Below are positions 8,673 through 16,947 of a DNA stretch of 64,000 bases, one piece after another (positions within the stretch are counted from its first letter, which is position 1; each line of letters starts with the position of its first letter). The notes beneath the pieces were generated by a model. That model did not search any database and was not told where the DNA came from. It saw nothing but the letters and a program-made list of their open reading frames with translations. This DNA comes from Bacillota bacterium (GTDB taxonomy: Bacteria; Bacillota; UBA4882; UBA8346). The translations under genes and the position numbers were made by a program. Location: the NCBI GenBank assembly GCA_029974635.1, contig JARKQY010000007.1, positions 186,001 to 250,000 of the forward strand, in the 5' to 3' direction.

Positions 8673-9602
8673 TCAAAATTGCCTGCGATGCATCTGTTCC
8701 AAGGTACGAATCATCCGGAATAAGACTTGGTTCACCGGGGTATCTACCCCATATTTGCGCCCCATTTCAATAACTGTACCGGCAAAAATCTCCACTTCCG
8801 TCTTCCGGCCTGCCTCCACATCCTGTAGCATGGAAGTTTTTCCTTCGGGTGAAAGGGTTTTGATGATTTGAACGGCGCCGTCGATATCTTCCTCTCTCAG
8901 GTTGATCCCTGCCTGGCGGGACAGTTGGATGACTTCACGGGAAGCCATCGCCATTAACTCCCTAGCTTCCCCCACCGCCATAAAAGTCCCGTAAGAAGCC
9001 CTTAATATAGCGGAAGTTTGATTGATGCCAACGTTTAGCATGAACTTCCACCATAGTTCCCGCAGCATATCTTCGGGAATTTCATACGGGACGTGAGTTC
9101 GATCAAACAAGTCCTTAACAAGCTCCACTTTCTGTGAATAGCTGGTATTATTCCTTTCCCCGAAAACGATCTTGCCCACATTGGCAAACCGGGTATAAGT
9201 CCCTTCGCGAACCGCATCCGTACCTACAACAAAAGAATAAAGCAATTTATTCATTCCATATTCCCTGCCAATGATCTCTTCACTCGTAATCCCGTTCAAA
9301 AGGGACAGAATAATGGTTTCCGGCCCGATAAAATTGCGGATATCCCTGATGCTTTGGGCCAGATGATGCTGCTTTACGGCAATCATAATCAGATCTGCCG
9401 GATCTGTCTTCGTCTCCGGCTCTATAAAATCAAAGGAGTAAATCTGGTCATTTATTTGTATTCCATTGCGCCGGTAGCGCTCGATCCGCTCCCGGTCGGC
9501 AATAACTTTTATACAATCCGGGTCCGTATCGAAAATTCTTCCGGCATAAGCGCTGCCAATCGCCCCAAGACCGGATATATACACCTTTTGAATCATTTTC
9601 AC
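8673..9602 (-). CDS. Ketopantoate reductase family protein (PanE/ApbA type)
   Basis: A 309-residue NADPH-dependent dehydrogenase. The Rossmann glycine motif GLGAIGSAYAGR is at the N-terminus, followed by IAVKQHHL, SLLNGI and the helical C-terminal domain with WWKFMLNVGINQTSA, which contains the catalytic Lys and substrate Asn typical of 2-dehydropantoate 2-reductases. Classical PanE makes pantoate for coenzyme A; many paralogues act on other 2-oxoacids, so the substrate is not certain. GTG 9602 follows GGGAG by eight bases; an ATG two codons later is the alternative. It is convergent with the PilZ gene, only three bases apart. Confidence 0.85.
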   Translation of the reverse strand: MKMIQKVYISGLGAIGSAYAGRIFDTDPDCIKVIADRERIERYRRNGIQINDQIYSFDFIEPETKTDPADLIMIAVKQHHLAQSIRDIRNFIGPETIILSLLNGITSEEIIGREYGMNKLLYSFVVGTDAVREGTYTRFANVGKIVFGERNNTSYSQKVELVKDLFDRTHVPYEIPEDMLRELWWKFMLNVGINQTSAILRASYGTFMAVGEARELMAMASREVIQLSRQAGINLREEDIDGAVQIIKTLSPEGKTSMLQDVEAGRKTEVEIFAGTVIEMGRKYGVDTPVNQVLFRMIRTLEQMHRRQF

Positions 9603-9745
9603 CTGAATTTCTCCCTTCGAATTGTTTCTTTGCTTATTGTATCAGATCTTAACCGGTTCGAATCAGAGAATTTGCAATCACAGAATAATAATTTTCTTAC
9701 AATACTACATTAACGAAAATTTATTTTGCAACTCAAATCTTGTAA

Positions 9746-9838
9746 AAATTTCAACCGGCTAACACCCCGGTCCCAACTGAATCCGCAGGCGCCAATAACG
9801 GTACTTCCACCCAATCCACCCCGGAAAATGCTCAATAA
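9746..9838 (+). pseudogene. Orphan 3' end of a lost gene
   Basis: From 9746 an open frame encodes a low-complexity tail rich in Thr, Pro, Asn and Ser (PANTPVPTESAG, STQSTPENAQ) that ends in tandem stops TAATAA. An intrinsic terminator follows 26 bases later. Upstream the frame is closed by a TAA and no ribosome site is visible. It looks like the C-terminus of a gene whose body was deleted. Confidence 0.4.
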
Positions 9839-9864
9839 TAAGATTATAATCCGATAGTCATTAG

Positions 9865-9893
9865 AGACCGCCTAAAATTAGGACGGTCTTTTT
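9865..9893 (+). terminator. Intrinsic terminator
   Basis: AGACCGCCTAA pairs with TTAGGACGGTCT (one bulge) and is followed by TTTTTC. No complete plus-strand gene ends before it, only the 31-codon tail at 9746-9838. Confidence 0.75.
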
Positions 9894-9932
9894 CATAAAG
9901 AGATCCCGGCATTGATAAATAATCCCCGGGAC

Positions 9933-9990
9933 TTGACAATCTTCCTAATATTTGATACAGTCAATTTCAAACGGAATGAATATTCATTCC
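9933..9990 (+). promoter_or_regulatory. TetR promoter with 18-bp palindromic operator
   Basis: TTGACA (9933-9938) and TACAGT (9956-9961) are spaced by 17 bases. The perfect palindrome GGAATGAATATTCATTCC lies at 9973-9990, just downstream of the -10 box and about where transcription would begin. This is the usual position for autorepression by the TetR protein encoded next. Confidence 0.82.
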
Positions 9991-10003
9991 GGGAGAGAAT
10001 CCG

Positions 10004-10576
10004 ATGACGCCAAAACTAACGGATAAAAAAGCTGCTGCATTAAAAGCCGCCCTGGAATTAATTTCCGAACATGGTTTCCACGGCGCACCGATGTCGCAAA
10101 TCGCGCAACGGGCCAATATTGGGGTAGGAACTATATATCGTTATTTTAACAGCAAAGAAGAGTTAATTAATGCTTTGTATATTGATACCAAGACCCGCAT
10201 TACCCAGTGTATTCTCCGGAAGTATTCGGATAATGCTCCGGTTCGCGAGAGTTTTAGGCAGCTTTTCAGTGAAATTGTCCATTATTACATTGAACATCCT
10301 GCAGAATTATCTTTTGCGGAACAATATGAGAATTCACCGTTAATCACTGCCGCCACTCGCAAGGAAGGCTCACGATTGGCCGAACCTATTATGAGACTGT
10401 TTCAACGGGCTATCGCACCAAATCTATTGAAGGATATGCCTTTTGAAATACTGGGAGCCATTATTTATGGCGCCATTATTGCGCTGATTAAACTTTACCT
10501 GTCGGGCGCCGTTAAATTTAATGAAGAAAATCTTGAAGCAGGGCTGAATGCTATCTGGGATATGATTAAACGATAA
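10004..10576 (+). CDS. TetR/AcrR family transcriptional regulator
   Basis: A 190-residue regulator with an N-terminal TetR helix-turn-helix (about 9-55: AALELISEHGFHGAPMSQIA, then ANIGVGTIYRYFNSKEEL) and a variable helical ligand domain. GGGAG precedes the ATG. The palindromic operator in its own promoter and a 14-of-18 variant at 10600-10617, before the next gene, indicate that it controls itself and the downstream aldo/keto reductase. The inducer is unknown; the partner suggests an aldehyde or other reactive carbonyl. Confidence 0.92.
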   Translation: MTPKLTDKKAAALKAALELISEHGFHGAPMSQIAQRANIGVGTIYRYFNSKEELINALYIDTKTRITQCILRKYSDNAPVRESFRQLFSEIVHYYIEHPAELSFAEQYENSPLITAATRKEGSRLAEPIMRLFQRAIAPNLLKDMPFEILGAIIYGAIIALIKLYLSGAVKFNEENLEAGLNAIWDMIKR

Positions 10577-10599
10577 GCGGAATATTTTATCCGGGTATT

Positions 10600-10617
10600 G
10601 GAATAAACGTTCATTCT
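10600..10617 (+). promoter_or_regulatory. Second TetR operator-like site
   Basis: GGAATAAACGTTCATTCT matches 14 of 18 positions of the palindrome at 9973-9990. It lies between the TetR gene and the aldo/keto reductase start, so it may give separate control of the second gene. Confidence 0.55.
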
Positions 10618-10654
10618 TACTAGAATATTTGGTTTCAACAAGGAGATGAAGAGG

Positions 10655-11884
10655 ATGCTATACCGCGAAATGGGACAGACCGGTGATAAAGTTTCTATTT
10701 TGGGCTATGGATGTATGCGCCTCCCCAAAAAGGACGGCCGGATCGACGAAGAGCGAACCGAAAAACAGATAATATCCGCCATTGAACAGGGAGTTAACTA
10801 CTTTGATACCGCTTATCTCTATCACAACGGTAAAAGTGAATCCATTCTCGGCAATATTTTGGCTAAAGGATGCCGAAATAAGGTTATGATCGCAACCAAG
10901 TTACCTCCGCCATTGATCCACTCTCCCAAAGATATGGAGACAATCATCAATACTCAGCTGAAAAGGCTTCATACGGATTATATCGATTATTATCTGGTCC
11001 ACTCAATTATGAGTATGGAAGGATGGCAACGGTTAAAACGACTCGGAGTCGAAGAGTTTCTTGAAAAAGCCAAACGGGCCGGTAAGATCCGTAATATCGG
11101 TTTTTCATACCACGGCAACAAGGACCATTTCAAAGAGATTGTTGATGATTACCGCTGGGATTTTTGCCAGATTCAATATAATTATATGGATGAGTACAAC
11201 CAGGCGGGAAAGGAAGGACTTCTGCACGCAGCTTCGAAAGGTCTCGGTATTGTTATTATGGAACCGCTCAGGGGTGGGCAGCTCGTCGGGAAAATGCCTC
11301 CTGCAATCCAGGATATTTGGGATCAAGCTAAAATTAAAAAAACTCCTGCAGAGTGGGCGTTACGATGGGTATGGAATCACCCCGAAGTATCAGTTGTCCT
11401 GTCCGGGATGAATGAAGAGGCCCACATTGAGGAAAATATCCGGATTGCAAACGCTTCATATCCCTTATCATTGTCCATAGATGAACTGGAACTTATCGAC
11501 GATGTGAAAAAATCACTTGCCGGGATGATGAAGGTCGGATGTACTGGATGCGGATATTGCATGCCCTGCCCGGCAGGGGTAAATATTCCCCTGTGTTTCA
11601 CACTTTTCAACAATAAACACCTATTTCATGATCGATCATTTCAATTTGCGTATCTCGGTTTCACAACCGGAACAGATGGTGGAAAACCTTCCTATGCTTC
11701 TCTATGTCAAAATTGTGGAAAATGTGAAAAGCTGTGTCCGCAGAGTTTGCCTATCTCCAAGTCTTTAAAGGAAGTGGCCAAAGATATGCAAGGATTTTAT
11801 TTTGAGCCGGTTGGCGGATTGATTCGCGGATACTATAAAATCCGCAGTTTGATAGGGCATTCAAAAAAGCGAGTAACCAACTGA
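10655..11884 (+). CDS. Aldo/keto reductase with C-terminal 4Fe-4S ferredoxin domain
   Basis: A 409-residue protein. The N-terminal 280 residues form the aldo/keto reductase barrel, with the catalytic Asp and Tyr in YFDTAYLYHNG, Lys in MIATKLPPP and His in YYLVHS. The C-terminal part has two Cys clusters, CTGCGYCMPC and CQNCGKCEKLCP, which should bind two [4Fe-4S] clusters. This matches the COG1453 type of iron-sulfur aldo/keto reductases of anaerobes, which may couple carbonyl reduction to ferredoxin electrons. AAGGAG ends nine bases before the ATG at 10655; an ATG at 10646 touches the ribosome site and is less likely. It lies in the same direction as, and probably under, the TetR gene. Confidence 0.9.
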   Translation: MLYREMGQTGDKVSILGYGCMRLPKKDGRIDEERTEKQIISAIEQGVNYFDTAYLYHNGKSESILGNILAKGCRNKVMIATKLPPPLIHSPKDMETIINTQLKRLHTDYIDYYLVHSIMSMEGWQRLKRLGVEEFLEKAKRAGKIRNIGFSYHGNKDHFKEIVDDYRWDFCQIQYNYMDEYNQAGKEGLLHAASKGLGIVIMEPLRGGQLVGKMPPAIQDIWDQAKIKKTPAEWALRWVWNHPEVSVVLSGMNEEAHIEENIRIANASYPLSLSIDELELIDDVKKSLAGMMKVGCTGCGYCMPCPAGVNIPLCFTLFNNKHLFHDRSFQFAYLGFTTGTDGGKPSYASLCQNCGKCEKLCPQSLPISKSLKEVAKDMQGFYFEPVGGLIRGYYKIRSLIGHSKKRVTN

Positions 11885-11941
11885 TAAAAACAGGGTTGTA
11901 TTCATTGAAATCGTGTCATAAACCGAATTCCCGTTTTTATC
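11883..11941 (+). terminator. Probable terminator of the aldo/keto reductase gene
   Basis: GATAAAAACAGGG and CCCGTTTTTATC pair over 12 bases with one bulge around a long loop of about 34 bases. It begins at the stop codon of the preceding gene. The long loop makes it weaker than the other terminators. Confidence 0.45.
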
Positions 11942-12141
11942 ATGGTATTCAAATTCTCAGCTTTATTTTTCAATACTTGACTGGAAGCGATAATCTTGCT
12001 TTTTTTAATTCAACCATTTCAACCATGGAAGGTAAATTATACTTTTTACCATAAAACTCGATAGCGCCTGCTTCCCCGTAATTTCAAAACTCCTTTGTAC
12101 AAACTGAACTCTATCTTTGGAGCATCGAATAATTATCCGAC

Positions 12142-13338
12142 TTACGAAAACAACTTCATAAACAATGGTATCTTCCGAATGAAATAACTGAACCCAAAAC
12201 AGAGCGGCAGTATAATTATTGCCATTAGTATCATTTTCAGTAATGGGTAAAATGTAATTCCCCGCCCCAACATCGTCAACCCCACCATTATAGGGGTATG
12301 AAACACGTAGACTGCAAAAGCGTTTTCCGCCAGAAACCGGCTTAATTTTCCCTGGATATTATATCCGTCCCGGAATAAAACCAGTAATCCTAGGCAAACA
12401 CCGATTCCAACAAAAGATTCCCAAACAGCATAGATCGCGGCTTGCCAGTGAAAACCGCCTGCAAACGGGGTGAAATCCCGGTATGCTCCTCCCAAAAACA
12501 CGATCACTCCCAATAAAGGAAGTCCAGCCCATAGCGCCAGATTAAACCAGCGGATACTTAATTGAAACGGAAGATTGAATATGATATTCCGGCGGTAAGC
12601 GATGATTCCCAAGGTAAAGAGAATGATATATTGAATGAAATTGCATAATTGCATATTAAAAAATGCCGTTCCAATCGGTTGGGTCAGGCGTACCAGAAAA
12701 GTGAAGCAGCTAATCAGCCCTATCAATACCATAATTCGCATATGACTTATCAAAACAGATTCTTTCACCTTCATGGCATTGTATGGTTTGAAAAGCAATC
12801 GCAACAATGCGTAAATACCCGAAAATATCAACAATGCGAATGCAAACCATAAAGGCCCGGACCCGCTGATGAAGTCAAATGAAATGATATATTTCGAGTA
12901 CCATAAACCAAGGCTGGATGGCAGGCTGTGATTACAAGCATCCATAATTAAGCGGGTCAAGGGTTCCAGGATCACCATAAAAATCAGCGTTGGAATTCCC
13001 AGTCGAATCATCCGGTCCCGTAAAAATCGGCCGAAGCCTTTTTTATCATAGGAACCGGGCACAAAATAACCGGCGATGAAGAATAACAGACCCATAAAAT
13101 AAGCCTGGGTTCCGGCATCGAAAGTGCCGAAAACGGACCAAGAAAATATATCCATAACCCCAGATTCATGATAATACCACCTGCCGATGTTACCGTAAGT
13201 GCAATTCAGATGGATCAAGACTACAAAAACAATCATTAGCCATCGAATATTGTCAATGAATAACAAACGCCGCACCGGAGCGCTTTCCGGTTGAACCTCG
13301 GACAAACCGGCGGGATTGGTTAAGATTGGTGTTTCCAT
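12142..13338 (-). CDS. Acyltransferase 3 family membrane protein
   Basis: A 398-residue integral membrane protein with about ten segments. It begins near the N-terminus with the family motif RRLLFIDNIRWLMIVFVVLIH, which carries the His used in acyl transfer, followed by FFIAGYFVP and RDRMIRLGIPTLIF. Proteins of this family O-acetylate or succinylate cell-surface or secreted sugars (OpgC and OafA types). The acceptor here is unknown. The ATG at 13338 was chosen because AAAGGAG lies about nine bases upstream; six further codons upstream remain open. It has no operon partner within 250 bases. Confidence 0.87.
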   Translation of the reverse strand: METPILTNPAGLSEVQPESAPVRRLLFIDNIRWLMIVFVVLIHLNCTYGNIGRWYYHESGVMDIFSWSVFGTFDAGTQAYFMGLLFFIAGYFVPGSYDKKGFGRFLRDRMIRLGIPTLIFMVILEPLTRLIMDACNHSLPSSLGLWYSKYIISFDFISGSGPLWFAFALLIFSGIYALLRLLFKPYNAMKVKESVLISHMRIMVLIGLISCFTFLVRLTQPIGTAFFNMQLCNFIQYIILFTLGIIAYRRNIIFNLPFQLSIRWFNLALWAGLPLLGVIVFLGGAYRDFTPFAGGFHWQAAIYAVWESFVGIGVCLGLLVLFRDGYNIQGKLSRFLAENAFAVYVFHTPIMVGLTMLGRGITFYPLLKMILMAIIILPLCFGFSYFIRKIPLFMKLFS

Positions 13339-13645
13339 CAAATATGCTCCTTTCAATAAAGAAAAAAACTTTCATATCTAAGGATACAAAAATTTTTAGG
13401 AAATTACACGAGAAAAATGGTGAGTGGTTGATTTTTCAAGGTAACCTGCTGAATTTGAGCGGTATGAAAACCCATAAAATAGAATTGCCGAGCTTATACA
13501 GTCTTGTTCTCTCCAATAGAGACCAAACTCCGAAGATAATGAGACATGGCGTCAGGAGGATGGATAAAGCAGGACAAACAACATAAAAACCGTCTATAAT
13601 TCCTCAATGCTTGTGATTATTCCTAATAATGCAATGGACTAAGCA
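13339..13645. other. Intergenic region, nothing recognised
   Basis: About 307 bases between two minus-strand genes. Short frames exist on both strands but none has a ribosome site with a sensible product. It presumably carries the acyltransferase promoter. Confidence 0.4.
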
Positions 13646-13831
13646 TCAAGAACGCCGGATAGCACAAATTCCTCCAAATATTGAAAACAAACCCCAAAAC
13701 AGGGGGCGTGAAAGTATCCCAAGCGGAGTTGGATTGCTTACGGGTAACAAATTGATTCCCCACGTTACTAAATAACATCCACCGATGATACAAACATGCC
13801 CTAAAATTACCAGCACAATGTTTTTGCCCAT
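13646..13831 (-). CDS. Small membrane protein, two helices
   Basis: A 61-residue protein. The ATG at 13831 is preceded by AAAGGAGGG with good spacing; the frame extends upstream without a ribosome site. Two hydrophobic segments (IVLVILGHVCIIGGCYLVTW and LFWGLFSIFGGICAI) flank a short loop with Pro residues, and the tail ends in RRS. No family recognised. It follows the LytTR/DUF3021 genes in the same direction after a 160-base gap. Confidence 0.65.
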   Translation of the reverse strand: MGKNIVLVILGHVCIIGGCYLVTWGINLLPVSNPTPLGILSRPLFWGLFSIFGGICAIRRS

Positions 13832-13990
13832 CACCAACCCTCCTTTCATTTTTTTAATAATAAAAATAGCAGAAAAGGTTGATTCCGACACTGAATTTTT
13901 GGTAAGAGGTAAAAGGAATGGGGTAACCGGCGTGATCAAAATGGTAAGAAGTTAACTCTGGTAAATATCGAAGAGAGGTCCAGGAATGAG

Positions 13991-14413
13991 CTATTCGTTC
14001 ATTTTTTTAAATTTTTCCTGGGTTTGAACCAGCTTTTCATTCAACTTTGTTTTATAGCGGCACATGAAAAAAGTAAACGTCAATCCACCGGTTTCGATAC
14101 AGCCCAACAGAATAATGATGGCCCAAAGATCGGTTAAATTCGTGATATAAACGGCAATTAGGGTCCCAATCGCAATCGTTGCCGCGACCGCCAGAAACAC
14201 CCAAAAAGTGTGCACCCGGAGATTGCAGTAGATAAGCTCAAAAACCGCCGTGCAACTGCTGCCGATGATCAATCCGAATAAAAAATTTTTACTTAAGAGC
14301 ATCCACGGGTCAGCCTTGTAAATGAAAATAAACGGCACCGCGATGCATAATCCGCCGAATCCGGAAAAAAGCGCGATCATGATTCGGAAGCCCCATCCTT
14401 TATTTAATTTCAT
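13991..14413 (-). CDS. DUF3021-family membrane protein, partner of LytTR regulator
   Basis: A 140-residue protein with four hydrophobic segments (starting FRIMIALFSGFGGLCIAV) and a charged C-terminal tail (KLVQTQEKFKKMNE). This is the layout of DUF3021 proteins, which in Firmicutes are encoded directly after a LytTR regulator; in characterised LytTR regulatory systems the membrane protein antagonises the regulator. Here it follows the LytTR gene by 14 bases. RBS AGAGG precedes the ATG. Confidence 0.8.
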   Translation of the reverse strand: MKLNKGWGFRIMIALFSGFGGLCIAVPFIFIYKADPWMLLSKNFLFGLIIGSSCTAVFELIYCNLRVHTFWVFLAVAATIAIGTLIAVYITNLTDLWAIIILLGCIETGGLTFTFFMCRYKTKLNEKLVQTQEKFKKMNE

Positions 14414-14427
14414 TTCAATAACCTCTT

Positions 14428-14979
14428 TTACATATCAATAAACTTTTTAAATACGGGAACGCTTTTACGCGAAACCTCAATTTCCGTGAGAATATTTTTG
14501 AATTTCAGGAGCAGCCGGCTGCCGAACCAGGGAATGATTTCGCGAACCATCATGATATTAATCAGGTAGGATTTATTAACCCGGATGAAACCCTTATCTC
14601 CTAATTCGTTTTCCAATTCATACAGTTTCTTTTTCACTTCAAACCGCTGGTTCCCGGTTTGGCAATAAGTGTTGTTTCCATCCGCTTCAAAATAAACAAC
14701 CTCATCAAACTTGACCAGTTCGTAGGAGTCATTTCTTTTTCCCACAATCATCTCATTTTCATTTCTCTGTGGGGATAATGGCCTAAGTTCATCAAAAAAC
14801 TCTAATAACTCATTTAGATTATGGGGATCGAAAAAAATGGCGAGCCCGTTTTTAGGAACCGGGTACCCCTTTTCGATAATGGAAACAGAGGCGGTTTCAT
14901 CGATCCCGATACCTCTTGCGGCCAAAAGTTCCTCTAATAATTTTCGATTATTCCCGGAACAATTTATCGATAATTTCAT
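14428..14979 (-). CDS. LytTR-domain DNA-binding regulator
   Basis: A 183-residue protein. The last 100 residues are a LytTR domain: the strands VGKRNDSYELVKFDEVVYFE, then GNNTYCQTG and FEVKKKLYELENEL, with GFIRVNKSYLINI near the end. The N-terminal 75 residues are not a response-regulator receiver: no phospho-Asp pattern is seen. It should bind direct-repeat targets as a dimer, with activity set by the membrane protein encoded next. It starts 12 bases after the glycosidase gene, which suggests a shared transcript and a link to envelope or polysaccharide sensing. Confidence 0.88.
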   Translation of the reverse strand: MKLSINCSGNNRKLLEELLAARGIGIDETASVSIIEKGYPVPKNGLAIFFDPHNLNELLEFFDELRPLSPQRNENEMIVGKRNDSYELVKFDEVVYFEADGNNTYCQTGNQRFEVKKKLYELENELGDKGFIRVNKSYLINIMMVREIIPWFGSRLLLKFKNILTEIEVSRKSVPVFKKFIDM

Positions 14980-14991
14980 TGATACCTCTAT

Positions 14992-16209
14992 TTATTTAAA
15001 CATCTCTCTTATTTTATCAAAAACCGGTCTTTCTCTAAACACCGAAGCCTTTACAGTCCCGCTCACTTCAATTATCCCAAACCATTCCTCCCTGTCGGTC
15101 GGATCATGCTCCTTATGATCCATACTTTTGGGGGCAGGTTCAACCCCGTCATCCTTCCACCATTGGTCAAACAATTCGTGAATACTACCGCCCGCAATAT
15201 AACGGTTTGCGGTAATAATATCCCGCCACCGGTCGGCAATTTCATCAGCCTGACCTTTTAGATCCGTTCCTGCGGTTACATTGTCGGGTGCTACCGAGAT
15301 ACCGAATTCACTCACTATAAAAGGTTTTTTCGGATAGATTGAAGCATATTCCTCCAAAGCACCCTGGTATGGGGTACCCGTGGCGCTGCCTCCGGGATGC
15401 CGGCTGACATTATCCGGCCAATAAGAGTATAAATTATAGGCGATAATATCCAAAAAACGGTTTTTCATCAGTTGGGGCGATACCACCGGCCAGGTATGAT
15501 AGGTAATATAATGAATACGGCCATATGTATTTGCTTCATAAATTTTAATATAATCCATCATTTCCGCCAGAAAGCACTCCGTGGGGTTGCCATCGATAGA
15601 GACATATTTACCGGAATACGACGTAATATCCGGATGTAATGAATTGGTATTGTTGATAGTCCATTCACTAAATTCATTCCCCAGCGTGATATAGAGAATT
15701 TGTGAAGAATAATCCGTTCCGTTGATTTTATGATACCGGTCAACCAAACGGCGAATGAGTGACTTGACATGATTTTTGAAACCAGGATCTTGAAAGTCGC
15801 CCTGATGTCCTTGATAATCATCCGCCTCACCGGAAAACCATAACCCCAAGACAATATGGAGCCCTTTCTCCTTTGCCTCCCGGAAGAATGCCGGCTGCAG
15901 ATTGGCCGGATCACCGGTAATGAGATACACGGCATTAGCGTTCATTTCTTTGATTTTTGCCATAGCATATGAATAATCCAATTTGGTAGGATATGACCCA
16001 ATATTGGGGCTTTCACCCGGCATAAACGGTTCCAGTCCGATGCATTTCAGCCGGAAGACTTGGTCGTTTAAATAAAACTTGTCGTCGATTATCTTAAAAT
16101 TAACAGGTTGCTGGGTTGGAGCAGATTGGAAAGCATTACCGGTAAAAATAATTGTAAATAGCAAAGTGAATAATAAGGTTAAAATGACCTGAATTTTTTT
16201 GTTCATCAT
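14992..16209 (-). CDS. Secreted clan-A glycoside hydrolase
   Basis: A 405-residue protein with an N-terminal signal sequence (about 1-28, ending near GNAFQSAP) and a single TIM-barrel domain. The acid/base is E179 in ITLGNEFSEW and the nucleophile is E301 in FIVSEFGISV, the paired glutamates of clan GH-A retaining enzymes (GH2 C-terminal barrel, GH5 and relatives). W and aromatic residues line the motif neighbourhoods. The polysaccharide is not predictable. GGGAGG precedes the ATG at 16209. The LytTR regulator follows after 12 bases. Confidence 0.8.
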   Translation of the reverse strand: MMNKKIQVILTLLFTLLFTIIFTGNAFQSAPTQQPVNFKIIDDKFYLNDQVFRLKCIGLEPFMPGESPNIGSYPTKLDYSYAMAKIKEMNANAVYLITGDPANLQPAFFREAKEKGLHIVLGLWFSGEADDYQGHQGDFQDPGFKNHVKSLIRRLVDRYHKINGTDYSSQILYITLGNEFSEWTINNTNSLHPDITSYSGKYVSIDGNPTECFLAEMMDYIKIYEANTYGRIHYITYHTWPVVSPQLMKNRFLDIIAYNLYSYWPDNVSRHPGGSATGTPYQGALEEYASIYPKKPFIVSEFGISVAPDNVTAGTDLKGQADEIADRWRDIITANRYIAGGSIHELFDQWWKDDGVEPAPKSMDHKEHDPTDREEWFGIIEVSGTVKASVFRERPVFDKIREMFK

Positions 16210-16256
16210 AGTTCCTCCCGTTTTCGGTAAAGAAACCGCTAACCATTATTTAATTT

Positions 16257-16415
16257 GGCTCTGTCCTAGACAATTGGTAAGGAATCTGAGCGTAATTCTG
16301 TCCACCGCGGGCTGAAACCCCACGGCTGGGTGCACAAACACCTTAGAGCGGTGTAAAAACTCCAGTAAATGGGGCTGCCCGGCCAAAAATAATTATCTCC
16401 AGTGGGGTTAAAATG
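16257..16415. other. GC-rich structured intergenic element
   Basis: CACCGC (16303-16308) pairs with GCGGTG (16348-16353) and encloses two hairpins, GGG/CCC at 16309-16320 and GGTG/CACC at 16329-16342, giving a three-way junction. GGGGCTGCCC follows at 16371-16380. A motif CCAGT(AAAT)GGGG recurs as CCAGTGGGG at 16400-16408. No reading frame covers it. It could be a non-coding RNA or the end of a lost insertion element; the coding strand is unknown. Confidence 0.45.
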
Positions 16416-16424
16416 TTATACAGC

Positions 16425-16883
16425 TTATTTTATTGCAAAATATTGCGACACCGTGTTCATTAAAAATGAAACATCAGTTTCCGTACCGGTATATAACAAA
16501 CAGGGAATCGCTCCAAATGATTGAATGACCTCTTCCGCCACACTGGCATGATTTTCTTCGTATTTCCGCAACAAAAATTTCGCCGCGCAAATTCTTGGGT
16601 TATCATCCAAAACCACGTATTTTTCGTCGGCAAACTTCCGGACGATCACCCGGTTCATTGACAGGAATCCGTAAATTTTCATATTTTCGATTATCTTTGC
16701 GACCAAACCCCCATCTTCAAGTAGCTTTTGAACCTCTTTTTGAATGACAATATCATCGATCTTACTATCAGGTATGTATTTCCAGTTTGTTAATAAAACC
16801 CCCGGATGATCGGGGTTTAAATAAAGATAATCCAATGGCAGATCCACCGGTTGCAACTCTTTAAAAAAGAAGTAATCTCTCAT
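16425..16883 (-). CDS. ParB/sulfiredoxin-fold domain protein
   Basis: A 152-residue protein; the ATG at 16883 follows GGAGGG. The central part (about 60-115) reads IIENMKIYGFLSMNRVIVRK then YVVLDDNPRICAAKFLL, which fits the ParB N-terminal fold: a helix, a strand giving an address for the ligand, and the GNRR-like box, here DDNPRIC with the usual Gly-Asn-Arg-Arg partly replaced. It may bind or hydrolyse a nucleotide, but the box is unusual. The ORF extends 21 codons upstream without a ribosome site. It lies 64 bases after the outer-membrane barrel gene on the same strand. Confidence 0.6.
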   Translation of the reverse strand: MRDYFFFKELQPVDLPLDYLYLNPDHPGVLLTNWKYIPDSKIDDIVIQKEVQKLLEDGGLVAKIIENMKIYGFLSMNRVIVRKFADEKYVVLDDNPRICAAKFLLRKYEENHASVAEEVIQSFGAIPCLLYTGTETDVSFLMNTVSQYFAIK

Positions 16884-16947
16884 GCGGTTCCCTCCGTTCT
16901 TAGTCACCGAATTATTCTTAACGAATATGTGTATTGGCAGAACCAAA

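Noticed and set aside
13326-13586. Plus-strand 86-codon frame
   Set aside because: It overlaps the acyltransferase start region and has no ribosome site or recognisable product.
16257-16415. Cyclic di-GMP, TPP or cobalamin riboswitch
   Set aside because: The conserved cores of these classes were looked for by eye on both strands and are not present.
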